A stretch of DNA of 64,000 nt from Latrodectus hesperus. Lineage: Eukaryota > Arthropoda > Arachnida > Araneae > Theridiidae. The DNA is taken from NCBI GenBank assembly GCA_037975125.1, contig CM075857.1, forward strand, positions 93,124,626 to 93,188,625, in the 5' to 3' direction. The translations under genes and the position numbers were made by a program. Within the stretch, counting starts at the first letter, position 1, and each line of letters begins with the position of its first letter. Under the pieces are notes generated by a model. That model saw only the letters and a list, made by a program, of their open reading frames with translations, made no database searches and had not been told where the DNA came from. Shown piece after piece: positions 18,926 through 30,230 of the stretch.

Positions 18926-21910
18926 ATCTCGTTTAAACAGTACATGTGAAATTTATTTTGCCACCATTATTAGAGGAATTCAAGGTAACCACAGTCGAAG
19001 AGACATTTTTATAGCAGAACTGAATGAATAAATGATGAAATTGAATAAAAATATCGAAGCATGTTATGATAGAGAAAAATGCGGAATATATTTTAATAAA
19101 CTATAAATAATTATGTTAATTGTAAGTATGATAAATTAGAATTTGTTTAAAATATAATTTTTTAGCAGCATATTTTAAAATATAATTTTTTATTATGACA
19201 ATGTAAACTATACTGTTTCGGAAGATTTAATGATTAGGAATATAAAAGTGGGAAAGAACATTGAATTATTTATCAAATGGAATTTTCCGGATAATAAAAA
19301 CATTCTCTAAGTTTAGATATTTTAAAAATTTTAGTTATTCTAAAGATATTTATATATAACTTTTATCTGTGTTTCTTATATGAATAACTATGTTAACATT
19401 TATATATTGGCATTGTTAATTTTTAGATTAACTTTTCTGATGAAAAATGGCTAGGATTGTACTCCAGAATGTTATTGATAATTTTATAATTCGTACTCAA
19501 TATAGAAATTATTGAGTACGAATTATAAAATTATCAAGAATGTGTAATTTTTGATTTTTGAAAGAATATTGTTATTTTATTACAGGTTCTTAAAACGGAA
19601 AACATTCATTAACTTGTGAAAGTAATTTAATTTAAAATATCTCAACATTCATTTTTTCAAACTTATTTAACGTAAAATTTTCAGAGACCTTTTAATGATT
19701 CTCTGTTTAATTCATAACATGTATACTTTTTCAAGTAAGAGGAGTGATTTTTTACCTTATTTTTAATCCAAATAAATTTGTGTCCTTCATAACACATTTG
19801 GTTTCTTCTTAGTGCTTCTCAATTCAGAAATAGATAATTTATTAATGAATAACTTTTGTTAAAGAAAATTTTTTATCTGTAATCTTTATATCAAGTGTTC
19901 TTAAATACAATTTTCAGTTCTTTGAAAGTTTCTTTATTTTCTTACTGGCGTAATATGCTGGTAAAAATTAATAATAAACATAAAATTTTTATTCTATTCA
20001 GAAATTAGTAATTCATTGGTTTTTTCTCCATACTTATTTTACATGTATACATTGGTATGGTAGCCAAAGTTATGGATTGTATTTATTTGCTATTAATAAG
20101 TATACATATATTTGTATTATAATAATAAACTGATTTTGGTAAAAATGTTGCGTATCGTAGTATTTTTGAAAATTTGCAATATTATTACGTGATGGTTAAC
20201 TTTTTGCACTTTATATTTTAGAATTTAATGAGTGTCTCTTGCTATATATTGAAACTAAACTAACTACTAACTGTAATTTGAAATTTTTTCATTTAGATTG
20301 TATTTTGTAAATGCTTTAAACTTTGGATTTGAATAAAATTTGATTTAAAATTGTGCGTTTGGGTTTCATTTTCTTCCGTAAGTTTATATAATCGAATATA
20401 TAAGAAATTTCAGATGTTATTTCAATTATATTTAGAATATTACTTTACTAAGATATTTTTAAACTCTCAAATTTATTTATCTAAAACAATATAGAATTTT
20501 AAAATTGCATTAAAATTATTTAAAGCTGGTGCAAGTTTAATAATTTTATAATTTCATAGTGTGCAAATATGTAATATATGTACGCATTTTTCAATGAAGT
20601 AAATTTTAGAAGGAGTAAATACTTGTATTTTAGTTTCAAAAACTAAATATATTTAATATAAAATGTGTATTATGAAATGTAAAAACCACGATGTCATTTT
20701 TGTTAGTTTATAGAAATTTGATTAATTTATAATTTTAAAATTGTTACATATATGTAAAAAAACCCAAATGTTAATGAAAGATATTCTGCCTAAAAATATT
20801 TTATACAAATAAATATGATCCAGTGAAGTTAAGCTGTCAGTTTTTTAAAGTTATGAATGAATATTGTGTTTCAGGTTCAATAATTTATTCCAAGAATATT
20901 TGAATCAGTTTTTTGAGAAAACTAAAATTTCTTTATATAAACATCTTCTTATCGAATTTTAGAAGATGTTTTGCATTGTGCATATAACAGAATATACAAA
21001 AATGACTGTTTTACTTGTGATATACACTTTCTGAAGTACTTGTTGTTTATATTGAATCATTCAATTGCATGCTTTCGTGATAGGACTAAATTGAATTGAC
21101 TCAAACATTGTGTGTTTCAAAGATATGAACTAATATACATTTGTAAAAATAACAGGACATTTATTCTTGTCATAAATCATATTTATGATTTTTTATACTA
21201 ATTCGGTAAAAAATAATTATTCTAACATTTTCTTCTATTTTTGTCATATCATTTTATTATTCTCAAAAGATTTATGAAATGCATTTTCCAAAAAAATTTC
21301 ACGTTCAATGCAAGTATAGCTGGAAATTTCATAGAAAATAGTGCTTATGTTTAGTTATTCCTGTTCCCTTTTATCTTTAGTCGTCATTCGTAGTTTCAAG
21401 TAAAAGTTAAATTTTACAGAATTGTGTAGAAGTCACTTATGATTATCATTTGTCAATTTAATAAAAATATATAATGCATATTATATTTTAGGGGAAAATT
21501 ATACTTTCATTTTTGGAATATTTGAATCAAAGAATAAATTTTGATGCCATTCTTGTTTCATTTTTTAATAAATGTCATCCAAAAATGTTAAATTTTATTT
21601 TATTTTTTGGTATACCAATAATATGAAGGAAGAATTGAATACATCTAAGTAGGGCTAATTTTTAATTTGATATAGCGTTTTCAAAAGAAGACATTCTCAC
21701 ATTTTCCACTAAATATTTTTAGAATTAATATTCCTATTATATCTATGTATTCTATTCATAAATGTTTATATCATCCATATATAAAAGGGCTAAATTATTT
21801 TAGAATTTATTGTCTTAGGAACCATTTATTATGTAAAGTCATAAATTATGTCAGAAATACTATGTATAAATATTATTTCTGGCAAAATAAGTGGCTTTAG
21901 CAAGAAATAT
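18926..21910. other. AT-rich desert, no gene seen
   Basis: No coding frame or recognised element, apart from the hairpin at 19475-19537. Several AATAAA motifs after the zinc-finger ORF (for example about 19044) could serve polyadenylation. Confidence 0.4.
19475..19537. repeat. Perfect 28-bp-arm hairpin with 7-base loop
   Basis: The left arm 19475-19502 and right arm 19510-19537 are exact reverse complements (core ataattcgtactcaat / attgagtacgaattat). The loop is tagaaat. It is too short and wide-looped for a rho-type terminator and lies in non-coding DNA; it may be a palindromic mutation or a small MITE remnant. Confidence 0.9.
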
Positions 21911-22214
21911 ATTGTTACTAATGACACTTTGACAAGCCAAGCTCGCTATACATTGGGTATTGGAATTTTAGTCAGTAGCGTACAGCTTTCGTTTTATCAG
22001 AGTACCACGAAGGTGAAAGTACGACTTTGCTCTACAAACATGCCATAGGGACCCGTTTATAGGATAGGCAACCATTCACACCTCATTCATACAAGGAAAG
22101 GACAAAAACAGGATAGATAGATAGAGAGAGAACATCCATGTATGAACCGGGATTCGAACCCAGTACCTCCTTATCCGAAGTCAGGCACGCTGACCACTAA
22201 ACAAGTTGGTCGGC
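21911..22214 (-). repeat. SINE family A, full copy with tRNA-like head
   Basis: On the minus strand it begins gccgaccaacttg, has an A box-like tagtggtcagcgtgcc and B box gggttcgaatcccgg, then an agagagatagatagat-type linker, cctgtttttgtcctttcc and the body shared with 1-165. It ends attagtaacaat. No clear target duplication was seen, so the copy is older than the one at 32317-32595. Confidence 0.85.
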
Positions 22215-22785
22215 ATAATAATAATATCAACAATGAAAGAATAATTTTTGATTATTTTTATTAATTTTTATGTTATATTACGTAGGTTGATATTATTTAA
22301 GATAGCCCTAAAATCGCAATGTAAGAAATTTCCTCAAAAGCAGGATCAACAACCTGACTTGCTATGAATTTCGTACATAAAACTCAGTTTACTTACGTGT
22401 TGAAGGATTTTAATGGAAAAAAGGGGTGTGTTATATAAAAAGTCATTTGATAATAGTATAGAGAATGAATTCACAGCAGTATAATTCAACTTGCCAGTGA
22501 TAGAGTCGTCCAAAAATGCTATTGTTTAAAAAATATATTTAAAAAATCCCTATCTCCCCTACCCATAAAGATAGCTTAGAAGAATTTTTCTGAAGTTAAT
22601 AAACTGGTAACTCTTTTGTAATTTTCATGCGTAGAAGGTGTGGCGATTCGGGCATTTCATTTACGGTACACAAGATCTTGAAAATATATATTTTCTCTTT
22701 CAACTTACAGCCTTTTCTTGATAATATCGCTTTAAGTTAGGGCAGCGTCATGAAATCATTTTGTTTCCTTTTTCTTTATCGTTTG
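22215..22785. other. AT-rich intergenic DNA, no gene seen
   Basis: No coding or repeat features recognised. Confidence 0.4.
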
Positions 22786-22789
22786 CAGG

Positions 22790-23092
22790 AAGACTTTTCA
22801 AATCCTCCGATAGATGGCACCGCCAGAGGATCCATTTCCTTTATTTTGACATTAATCTAAAGGGGGAGGAAATTTTCTCTAGACCATTACACCATGGTAA
22901 CATGGAGGAAGGAATGTACCTTCCTCCATGCATGGTAACTGCTTAACGACCGACTACAGGACTTTCAAATCCACAGATTTAACGAGCACGTATATCGCAT
23001 GTACTTGGTGGGTCTTTGACGGCGTTGGAATTGAACCCTACCCTTCCGGACGGAAGACAGATGCCCAAACCTCTAGGCTACCACGACTCTAC
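22790..23092 (-). repeat. SINE family D, tRNA-like head
   Basis: On the minus strand the head reads cgtggtagcctagaggtttg (A box) and agggttcaattccaacg (B box). The body includes tggcggtgccatctatcgg near the 3' end, a motif also present in reverse in the LINE 3' UTR at about 11020. An internal palindrome tggaggaagg-aatgta-ccttcctcca lies at 22903-22928. The two short frames here fall within the SINE. The 3' limit is approximate. Confidence 0.7.
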
Positions 23093-23094
23093 GA

Positions 23095-24059
23095 AGAAAT
23101 ATTTAAACTCGAAATGAGATATATTTATTGAATAATTACCAAATAAAAATTATTCTTGTAAATAATTTCTTAATTTGCTAAATTGCGTTACTAACCATAT
23201 AAATTTCAGTATTATTATTTTAGAAACTACATTTGTTTTCTATGTGACTAAAATGATATAAGGCAAGCTCAATTTAAAAGTTAGAAAAAAAAAAAGATCT
23301 TTTTAAAATCAATTTGTCTAAATTGGTTTGTTTACAAGATAAAAGTTACTAAGCTTAAGAATTATTTCTATATTTTGAGACAATATTAAAAAAATGTAGC
23401 ATTCGCTTTAAAACGAGCAGATTTTAGAGATTTTACATGAGCAAATATATTGCACAATATTTGTAATTTTTATTGTTACATATTTAAGATTTTCCTAAAT
23501 TTGATGAACTTTGCTGTATTATTATTTGAATTAAATTTATACTATAATTTTGTTTAGAATTTAAATGTATTTTTTTAACTAAACCAAATATTTAGAACAA
23601 AGGTTAATACCGTAAACTTTATAAATCAAGAGTTATCCTTTCGGAAACCCTTTCAGATATGTAATAATATTTTGTATGTTTTAAAATCTTTTTTAATCTA
23701 ATAAAGAATTTTTATTTTAAAATATATTTTGTTGTTATTGAATTCAAACACTTATCTCTATAAAAAAAATTAAACTACTTTTCAAATAAACTGTAATTAT
23801 TCACATATTATATGCAATTCAAATTATATTCAACTTCTCCCTCCATGTAATGTTAACTTTTATTTTCTGTATTCGTAATAATGTTTGTTTATAATACTTT
23901 AAAAGTTTACTCACATATTAAAAATATCAAATAGTAGAACAGTGACATAGACAAATATCTGAGAAATAGTCTTATATTTATTGAACACATTCACTGGAAC
24001 AGCGGAAATGGATTTTTGCTATTTCTGAAAAAGTCTCAAAGCTTACGACATGCTTTCCT
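23095..24059. other. AT-rich intergenic DNA, no gene seen
   Basis: No coding or repeat features recognised. Confidence 0.4.
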
Positions 24060-24073
24060 TCAAATATACGCAT

Positions 24074-24253
24074 GCCGAGCTGGCAGTCGAATGGTTAGCG
24101 CTCTTGCCTTCGGTTCAACAGTTCGTGGGTTCGAATCCCACCTTGGGCATGGATGTTTGTAGTGGTTCGGAATCCACTTTAAACCGTAAGTCCCGGTCTA
24201 ATTAGCCTTCGTGTGCAAAAAATGACCGTTGAGCGACAAAGAAACCAAACCAA
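24074..24253 (+). repeat. SINE family B, intact copy with perfect 14-bp target duplication
   Basis: The head starts gccgagctggcagtcgaatg, A box gaatggttagcgctc, B box gggttcgaatccc. The body runs gggcatggatgtttgtagtg through tcccggtctaattagcc to aaccaaaccaa. It is flanked by tcaaatatacgcat at 24060-24073 and 24254-24267, identical in all 14 positions. This is the best reference copy of the family in the window. Confidence 0.92.
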
Positions 24254-24267
24254 TCAAATATACGCAT

Positions 24268-25600
24268 CGTTTGAGGTCTGTAGGTTAACTGATAGTATTA
24301 AAAAATTTTAATCTGATTTTAAATATTTTAATACGAAAACGAAACTGCACATTTTAATCACCATTCCTTACCGTTTATTGACACTTATTTAATGAGAGAA
24401 AAGCAAATTTTGATCAATTGATTTGAAAGATTTTAAAGTATATTTCTTGATATTGAACAGAACGATATAACAAATATTTAGAGAATATTTCATGAAGGCA
24501 TTCAAAATTTATTGCGAAAGTGTCAAAATTGTTTGCAAACTACACTTCAATTGAAAATTCAAATTTATTTTGAAATCTATATTATGAGTATTCTTAATTT
24601 TGTTAAGGTATGCATTAGGCGTAGTAGACTGGCATATATAGGTTGCAGTCTATTAATTTTTAGGTTTTAATCTATTAATTTTAACATTTTATTAATAGAT
24701 TAAAAAGAAAATGTTAAAATTGAAAATAAACAACAAAAAAATTTCATAAATGCAGAAAACAGTTAAATATCGAGCACACTCCAGTCATTGTAAGTATTCA
24801 GAAGACAAACCCCTCTTTACCAGCGTCTTTTATTTTTATTTATTTTCGTCCAATTCTTGCAACTTTGACCTAACGCAGGCTTTTCCTGAATGTTTCAATG
24901 CATTTTATGATGTTAGAAGAGAGAATGTAAATATCAATAATCCAATAAAAACATCTGTTTCGCCATCGAAAAATACCACTTAAAGAGGGTGGTACTTTTT
25001 CTGTCTTAATCTTATAGAAACCAATGAAATTGAGCATTTTATATTTACATAAAATTACACAACGAAGTGCATTTCGAAAAGAGAGAAAAACTGACGAAAA
25101 AAGGATAAATTTTTTTCATGCATGGTTTAATTACTAATAAATACTAAATATATATATATATATTTGCGTTACTAAATACAGTGATTTTATGCATCAGCCA
25201 TGACTATCAAAAATGTTGGACTCTGCAATTGAGAAAAAGATTCTGTGAAACAAATTATTATCGTGGTAGTTACTTTTTAATTAATAACTATGTATAATAA
25301 AAAGACATCATAAAAAATAATCGTGCATTTGTTGTAATAATTCTTTGCATGTTTTATAGAAAATTGTGATGCTAAATACCTACTTCCGTGTAAGTGTATA
25401 GGATGTTACAAAGTTTGCCTGTCTATAGTTACTTTAAACTCATTACAATTAAGGAAAAGTAATCATTTTTAATAGTTGGGTCGTAACTCTGCAGTGGGGA
25501 ATTGATGAGGGAATCTTACAGAGGTCAACAGCTTAAAGCAGCTCATCAACCCCTGAGTATTAACTGTGACTGCACTAAGGCTCATTTATAGCTGGTAGAA
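24268..25600. other. AT-rich intergenic DNA with a nested hairpin
   Basis: No gene. At 24666-24718 the blocks taatctattaat, attaatagatta, attttaacatttt and aaaatgttaaaat can form two overlapping stem-loops. A short AT microsatellite lies at 25148-25163. The 77-codon frame at 24750-24983 has no recognisable features. Confidence 0.4.
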
Positions 25601-25629
25601 GGAATTATCATCGAATGAATTTGGTGGAA

Positions 25630-26220
25630 AAACGGATTCATTGGAAATGACAGTGCTTGTCTGGAACAATTTCATGCGAGAAGTCTGTACGAGAAGCTAC
25701 TTATCCAATGATAATAAGATCTTTCTGCAAAACTGGAAATTCGCAATGATTGAAGATCATCTTTTCGAAACTTGGGTAAAAAAAAAAGTTGGCAAATTGC
25801 TGTCAGAACAGAAGGTGCTTTGGTAGAACTTTTCGAGAAATGAACAAAAACCTTTGTTCGAGTTGCGAATAAAAAATCAAGTACTGTTTTTGAGGAGATA
25901 GAAGAAAACATTGAAGGCTACATGATATTTTTCGACTCTTGGAAAGCGTATAATCATTGCCAAAATTACAACCGTGCAAATTTTAAATATTTCAAAGTCA
26001 ATCAGAATCAAACGGATAACTTTGTTGACTACGATATTAGAACACGAACATCGAACGATCTTGGGATTTGGTAAAATAGCATAACAAAGATATTCGTGGA
26101 ACTCCATGCCATTTCTATTCGTACTTATACGAATTTATGAGTCACCGCCTCCATAAAGAAAAAGACTCGTCTGTCACAATTTTGAATGCTATTGATAAGT
26201 TTTGGCCACCAAAATAACCT
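25630..26220 (+). pseudogene. Merlin-like (IS1016-type) transposase relic
   Basis: Pieces in several frames read VWNNFMREVCTRSYLS, then FFDSWKAYNHCQNYNRANF, then VNQNQTDNFVDYDIRTRTSN. These match Merlin/IS1016 blocks WhnFcRELCE, SDCWKAY---Y-H--VNHS-NFVDP-T-AHTN. There are stops and frameshifts throughout, and no complete ORF. Inverted ends were not found. Confidence 0.7.
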
Positions 26221-27400
26221 ACAGTTAACGGTCCAAACGTAGTACTTTTTTAATACTCAATTTTGCATTAAATTAATGGAATTCAAATAACAATGTCATT
26301 CAAATTTTACTGTTAATAGTTAAATTTGGCTTTGGAATCAACAATTTCGCTAATATATGGGTCGAGGGGATAATATGTAAATACCGGATCTTCCCTAAAG
26401 ATTCCTCTATGGACAAATATACAGGAAAATGACCATGTGGGGATCAACAACAGTTTCTGATTAGTGATTCGACCAAATTTTAGTGCAATTGTTTCGCATC
26501 AATCATTACAGTAGAATGTGGTGATAAAGAAGAAGACAATTGAAATTAAATATTTATTACTCTCTCCATTTCTTGTCCTTCCTGAAGATGAAAAGTATGG
26601 TTTATAAAGAATATGGTAAGATAAATATGGTTTATAAAGAATTAAAAATAACGTTATAGACAGGTACATACACACACATATTTGTCTATAACCTCACCAC
26701 TTTTTGTGGGCTCAAAATGAGCTGAGTGAACAGAAACTCTGAGAAAAAAGGAAGATGTTATCTACAGATTCATCGTTACGGACAGTATTTTTATTGAAAA
26801 GTTTCATACATTGAATTTATAATAGAAAATATAATCAACTAACAATATATAGGATACTTATAATAGTTTTAAATAATGTCTAATGTTTCCCGTCATGGAT
26901 TTTAATGCACACAATTTTTTTTCTTATACTTCAATAATTTAGAAAAATTTTAATTATTACAAAACAAATCTGAATTCATTAACAATTTAAGCAACAAAAA
27001 TTTATTATTTATATATCTGTTCCTTTTTTTCCCCTCATTTTTTATGGATATCATAAGCAATGGTTTAAAAATGACTTATTTTTTCGATTTTATTTTATTG
27101 CAACAGAAAAATAATGCTTTTTCTCAGGTTTCTACCTTATTGTTATATGTAATTTTGAATGTTTTAGCTGAATTTCAATTAAAACTTTTAATTTTCTTTT
27201 ATCTTCCATTAGCATAGCACACAATTTTATATTTTCAAAAACCAATCAGATGAATTCTTAAATTGTATAAAATATTGAAATCATATAAAATGGCAATTAA
27301 TAATTAGAATAAATTTTATGTAATTATTGAAATTTTATCAAGTTGAGTGAATCATTTAACTGAATCAAGTTAAAGTAATTATTTTAATGAATAAGTTAAA
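26221..27400. other. AT-rich intergenic DNA, no gene seen
   Basis: The direct repeat aatatggtttataaagaat occurs twice at about 26595-26642. Otherwise nothing recognised. Confidence 0.4.
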
Positions 27401-27404
27401 ATCA

Positions 27405-27864
27405 GTAAAGGAGCACCAACTTTCGCTTAAATAGAACCAAATACAAACTTATTTCCGATTCCTTAAGATCAAATTTGTGAATTAGCTTCTGCAAATCGTT
27501 GTTCGGTTTAACCAAAACCACTTACTGGTCTACGTTACTTTCGTTGCTTATTTCACGGCTATTAGCAATGCGTAATTTTTCCAATTCGTAAGCTCTCTCT
27601 TTTTCTATGCGTTCCGTTTCTAAATGTGTTGCATTTCCTATCGCTCTTGTCTTTCAATTTCAAGTCGTTCTTTTTCGGCTTGCTTTCGGTCTTTTTCTTC
27701 AACTAACCTATTCGCATTATTTTAGCAAATTCTTCATCATAATTTGGCGACTTTTCAATCAACTGCCTTAAACAAGCGTTTTTCATGCTACTATAAACAG
27801 TTTCGCCTAATTCCCTCACCAATTCTAACAAACAAGCTTTCTTATAATTTTCTAAATAAGCCAT
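27405..27864 (-). pseudogene. LTR-retrotransposon gag-like relic (gypsy-type)
   Basis: On the minus strand the first ATG at 27864 opens a frame with NYDEEFAK at its end, followed in two other frames by a Lys/Glu-rich coiled-coil-like stretch and then a segment with DLKESEISLYLVLF. The layout (short leader, charged helix, FDxKEGDISLYLxxFER-like motif) is what I know from gag regions of gypsy-type elements in spiders. At least two frameshifts and stops are present, and no pol region is seen. The family call is from memory and moderate. Confidence 0.5.
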
Positions 27865-27869
27865 ACTTA

Positions 27870-28500
27870 TTTTTTGAAAAACGTAAACGCAATCGAGTAA
27901 TTTAAGTTACTTTATATCTTAATATAAAATTCGTACCTGTCCGTCGTTTCGTTGCTATCCGTTATTTCGAATTACGTTTTATTTTCAAAACCATCAGTTT
28001 ACGTACTTCGTTATCGTTGGTGGCGTATATGGATCTTCAAATCCCACTTCTGATTTTAATGTGCTTATTTCTAAATTAGTGAGTTCTCTTGTAAATAAAT
28101 CTCTCTATATATTATTTTATAATTAAAAGACTCATCTATATAGAAATAAGCACATTAAAATAAGAGAAGCCAGCACGTGCCATATAAAGATCAATCTTCT
28201 ACCTATCAATAGAGATCCTATGTGGTGGTCTCACCTGAACACGTGTTTTCGGTTATCACCATTGAAGCTTTTCTCGGCACCTGCATTAGTTTGAAATACT
28301 TCAAACCTCCTTTGTTATTTCGCAAAATAGATAACTTTCTGTAATGGCTCGCGCCCCTATAGGTCGAGTGGCGTTGGCAGGGGGAAGGGAGGAAGAGAGA
28401 CAACCAATCAAATTCAGCCTTCATGCTGCTTACAAGCTCACTTCTGTGAAGCACCAGTTGTTAGTTTGCAGAGCGTTTGAAATTTAATCTGTGAAGTTTG
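27870..28500. other. Possible LTR/leader region with 16-35-bp inverted repeat
   Basis: Upstream of the gag-like relic on its strand lies an inverted repeat centred on aatgtgcttatttcta (28058-28073) and tagaaataagcacatt (28141-28156), extending to about 35 bp with mismatches. About 28210-28450 is less AT-rich; its 78-codon minus-strand frame (MLHRSELVSSMKAEFDW) has no known motif. It could be LTR sequence, but no second LTR was found. Confidence 0.3.
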
Positions 28501-28597
28501 TAAGATAATTTGTTGTGATTCAAATCTTACGTTAATTATTAAATTACCACACACATTCACCTAGTTCAAATTTTTTTGTTTTATTTACATTTGGAAA

Positions 28598-29682
28598 ATG
28601 ATTCCGGCTTCGTATCTCATACAGGATTTTATTAAAAATGCTGGTGAAAAAGTTTTTGCCCTGGATTTAGCTACCTGTTGTAGCTGCAGTTTTGCCGAAG
28701 AAGATTCTTGTTGTAGTTTAAGTTATCTGGATTTGTGCAGATGCCGACGGAAAATAAAAATATAACTGCCTTTTACAATATAAAATTTTCGAACTGCATT
28801 AATAACTATCTGACTGGCAATTTAGAGAGTTATATAAAGATAAATACTTCCCAGATGATTCTGGATTATCAAGTTATCTTTTAAAGTTTTTAATGATTGT
28901 AAGAACGACGAATTTCGACGAAAAGGTTTTTTTATGCAAACATTGTTCAGTGAAGTGGTAGAAATCCCAATGAATTTCAATAGGAAGAATGGCCTAATTC
29001 TGGCATCACTTATGATATCAAGAAAACATGAAAAACTGATTGACGATGTGATTTGTTTTTCGCAGTTTCAAAGATCTAATTTTATTCTCTCATAGGTTCA
29101 ACTTTTTTTTAAAGGACAGACTAAATGAATATAGTGTTTTTAAACACTTGTTTATAGCTTCACCCTGCTTGATAAATAACAGTTGCTAAAACTTCAAGTG
29201 TTTCCTACAGTACGGCTATGAAGCTCATCCTTCCAGCGATGCAGAAATCATGACTATTATTTCTCATTTTTGGGAATCCTGTTTCAATGAAGAGTTTAAT
29301 GAAATAATGGATTGGAAGCCGAGTAACATCTCTCTCCAAAGACTGTTGTACATAGTTCACGTGTACTTTCAAAGGAAGAAGCTTCGCTCATGGAAACAAC
29401 TGCTGTCTTGTGGAACTCAATACCGGATATCTACGTATCTAAGTGGAGATGTATGAAGTTTTGACAAGAATGACTGCAGAAAGCAAACATGAAGCTATCA
29501 TCAAGACTGTCGATAAAATTGATTCCACAGTAATGGGACAAGCTGTTGGACCCAGAAGTCTGAAGCATCAGTGCAGATCAGTTATAAGAAGATCCATAAA
29601 TGATATCGGTCTTCTGCCTAATGGATTATATCAATTGCCTCTTCCAGTTTCTCTGAAAAGTTACTTAAACTTGGAAGCTTAA
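28598..29682 (+). pseudogene. SOCS-box protein pseudogene (ASB-like)
   Basis: SOCS-box proteins are substrate receptors of Elongin B/C-Cullin5 ubiquitin ligases. The C-terminal frame (29443-29682) reads GPRSLKHQCRSVIRRSINDI then QLPLPVSLKSYLNLEA and stop. SLKHQCRSVI fits the BC box (S/T-L-x3-C-x3-I/L/V) and LPLP the Cul5 box. An upstream frame at 29250-29456 (MTIISHFWESCFNEEFNEIM) and one at 28598-28765 (MIPASYLIQDFIKNAGEKVF, Cys-rich end) look like earlier parts, as does KNDEFRRKGFFMQTLFSEVV near 28905. Frames change between all parts with stops, so it is most likely a dead copy. A gene with unseen introns is less likely. No ankyrin repeats were recognised. Confidence 0.65.
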
Positions 29683-29895
29683 GAACTCAACTATCAAGAC
29701 AAAACTTAAGTGCCTTATTTCATAATTGTCTTTTGACACACAGGATTAGGGCTCTTGGCGAAACCTGTGAATAAAAAAAACGCGCCATAGCCTTACCTCA
29801 TATCAAGGTGGTGTGGAAACAGGCTACATTTTTTTTTGAGAATATCAATAATTAAAATAAGAATATTCTTATTTTTATTATAAATAATCTTATAT
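29683..29895. other. Short intergenic stretch
   Basis: Nothing recognised apart from AT-rich DNA. Confidence 0.4.
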
Positions 29896-29909
29896 ATGTT
29901 GTACATGCA

Positions 29910-30216
29910 TGGGGTGCAAAGTAGACCCACCTCCTCGTGGTGCTCACTGGAAACGTATTTCATACGGCAAAGTGGTCTACAGTTTCGGCATGTAATTTGT
30001 GGCACAATTTCGACTCCTGACGAGTCACGACTTACTGGCTGAACAACCTCCACCGCTGCCCTGCATTGCATGGCTTCTCTGAATCATCACTTTACTGGAA
30101 AGCCGGAGAACGTTTGAGGTGTTTCTGCACTGAATTCACCTGTCCTGTCTTCGTCTCATGTCTGTTTTGTGTTTTATTTCTGTTATTCCTTGAATTTGCC
30201 CTGCCATTGGAGAAAA
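29910..30216 (+). mobile_element. Unclassified retroposon, 307 bp, perfect 14-bp target duplication
   Basis: The insert is flanked by atgttgtacatgca at 29896-29909 and 30217-30230. It runs from tggggtgcaaagtagaccc to gccattggagaaaa. It is much less AT-rich than its surroundings. I see no tRNA-like A/B boxes, so it may be a SINE of another origin or a 5'-truncated LINE end. The two open frames over it are not convincing proteins. Confidence 0.75.
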
Positions 30217-30230
30217 ATGTTGTACATGCA

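Noticed and set aside
22140..22214. tRNA gene suggested by A and B boxes
   Set aside because: The cloverleaf cannot be completed, the sequence continues into the SINE body, and the same head recurs at 32.5 kb; it is a SINE head, as are those at 24.07, 23.05, 39.4 and 38.4 kb.
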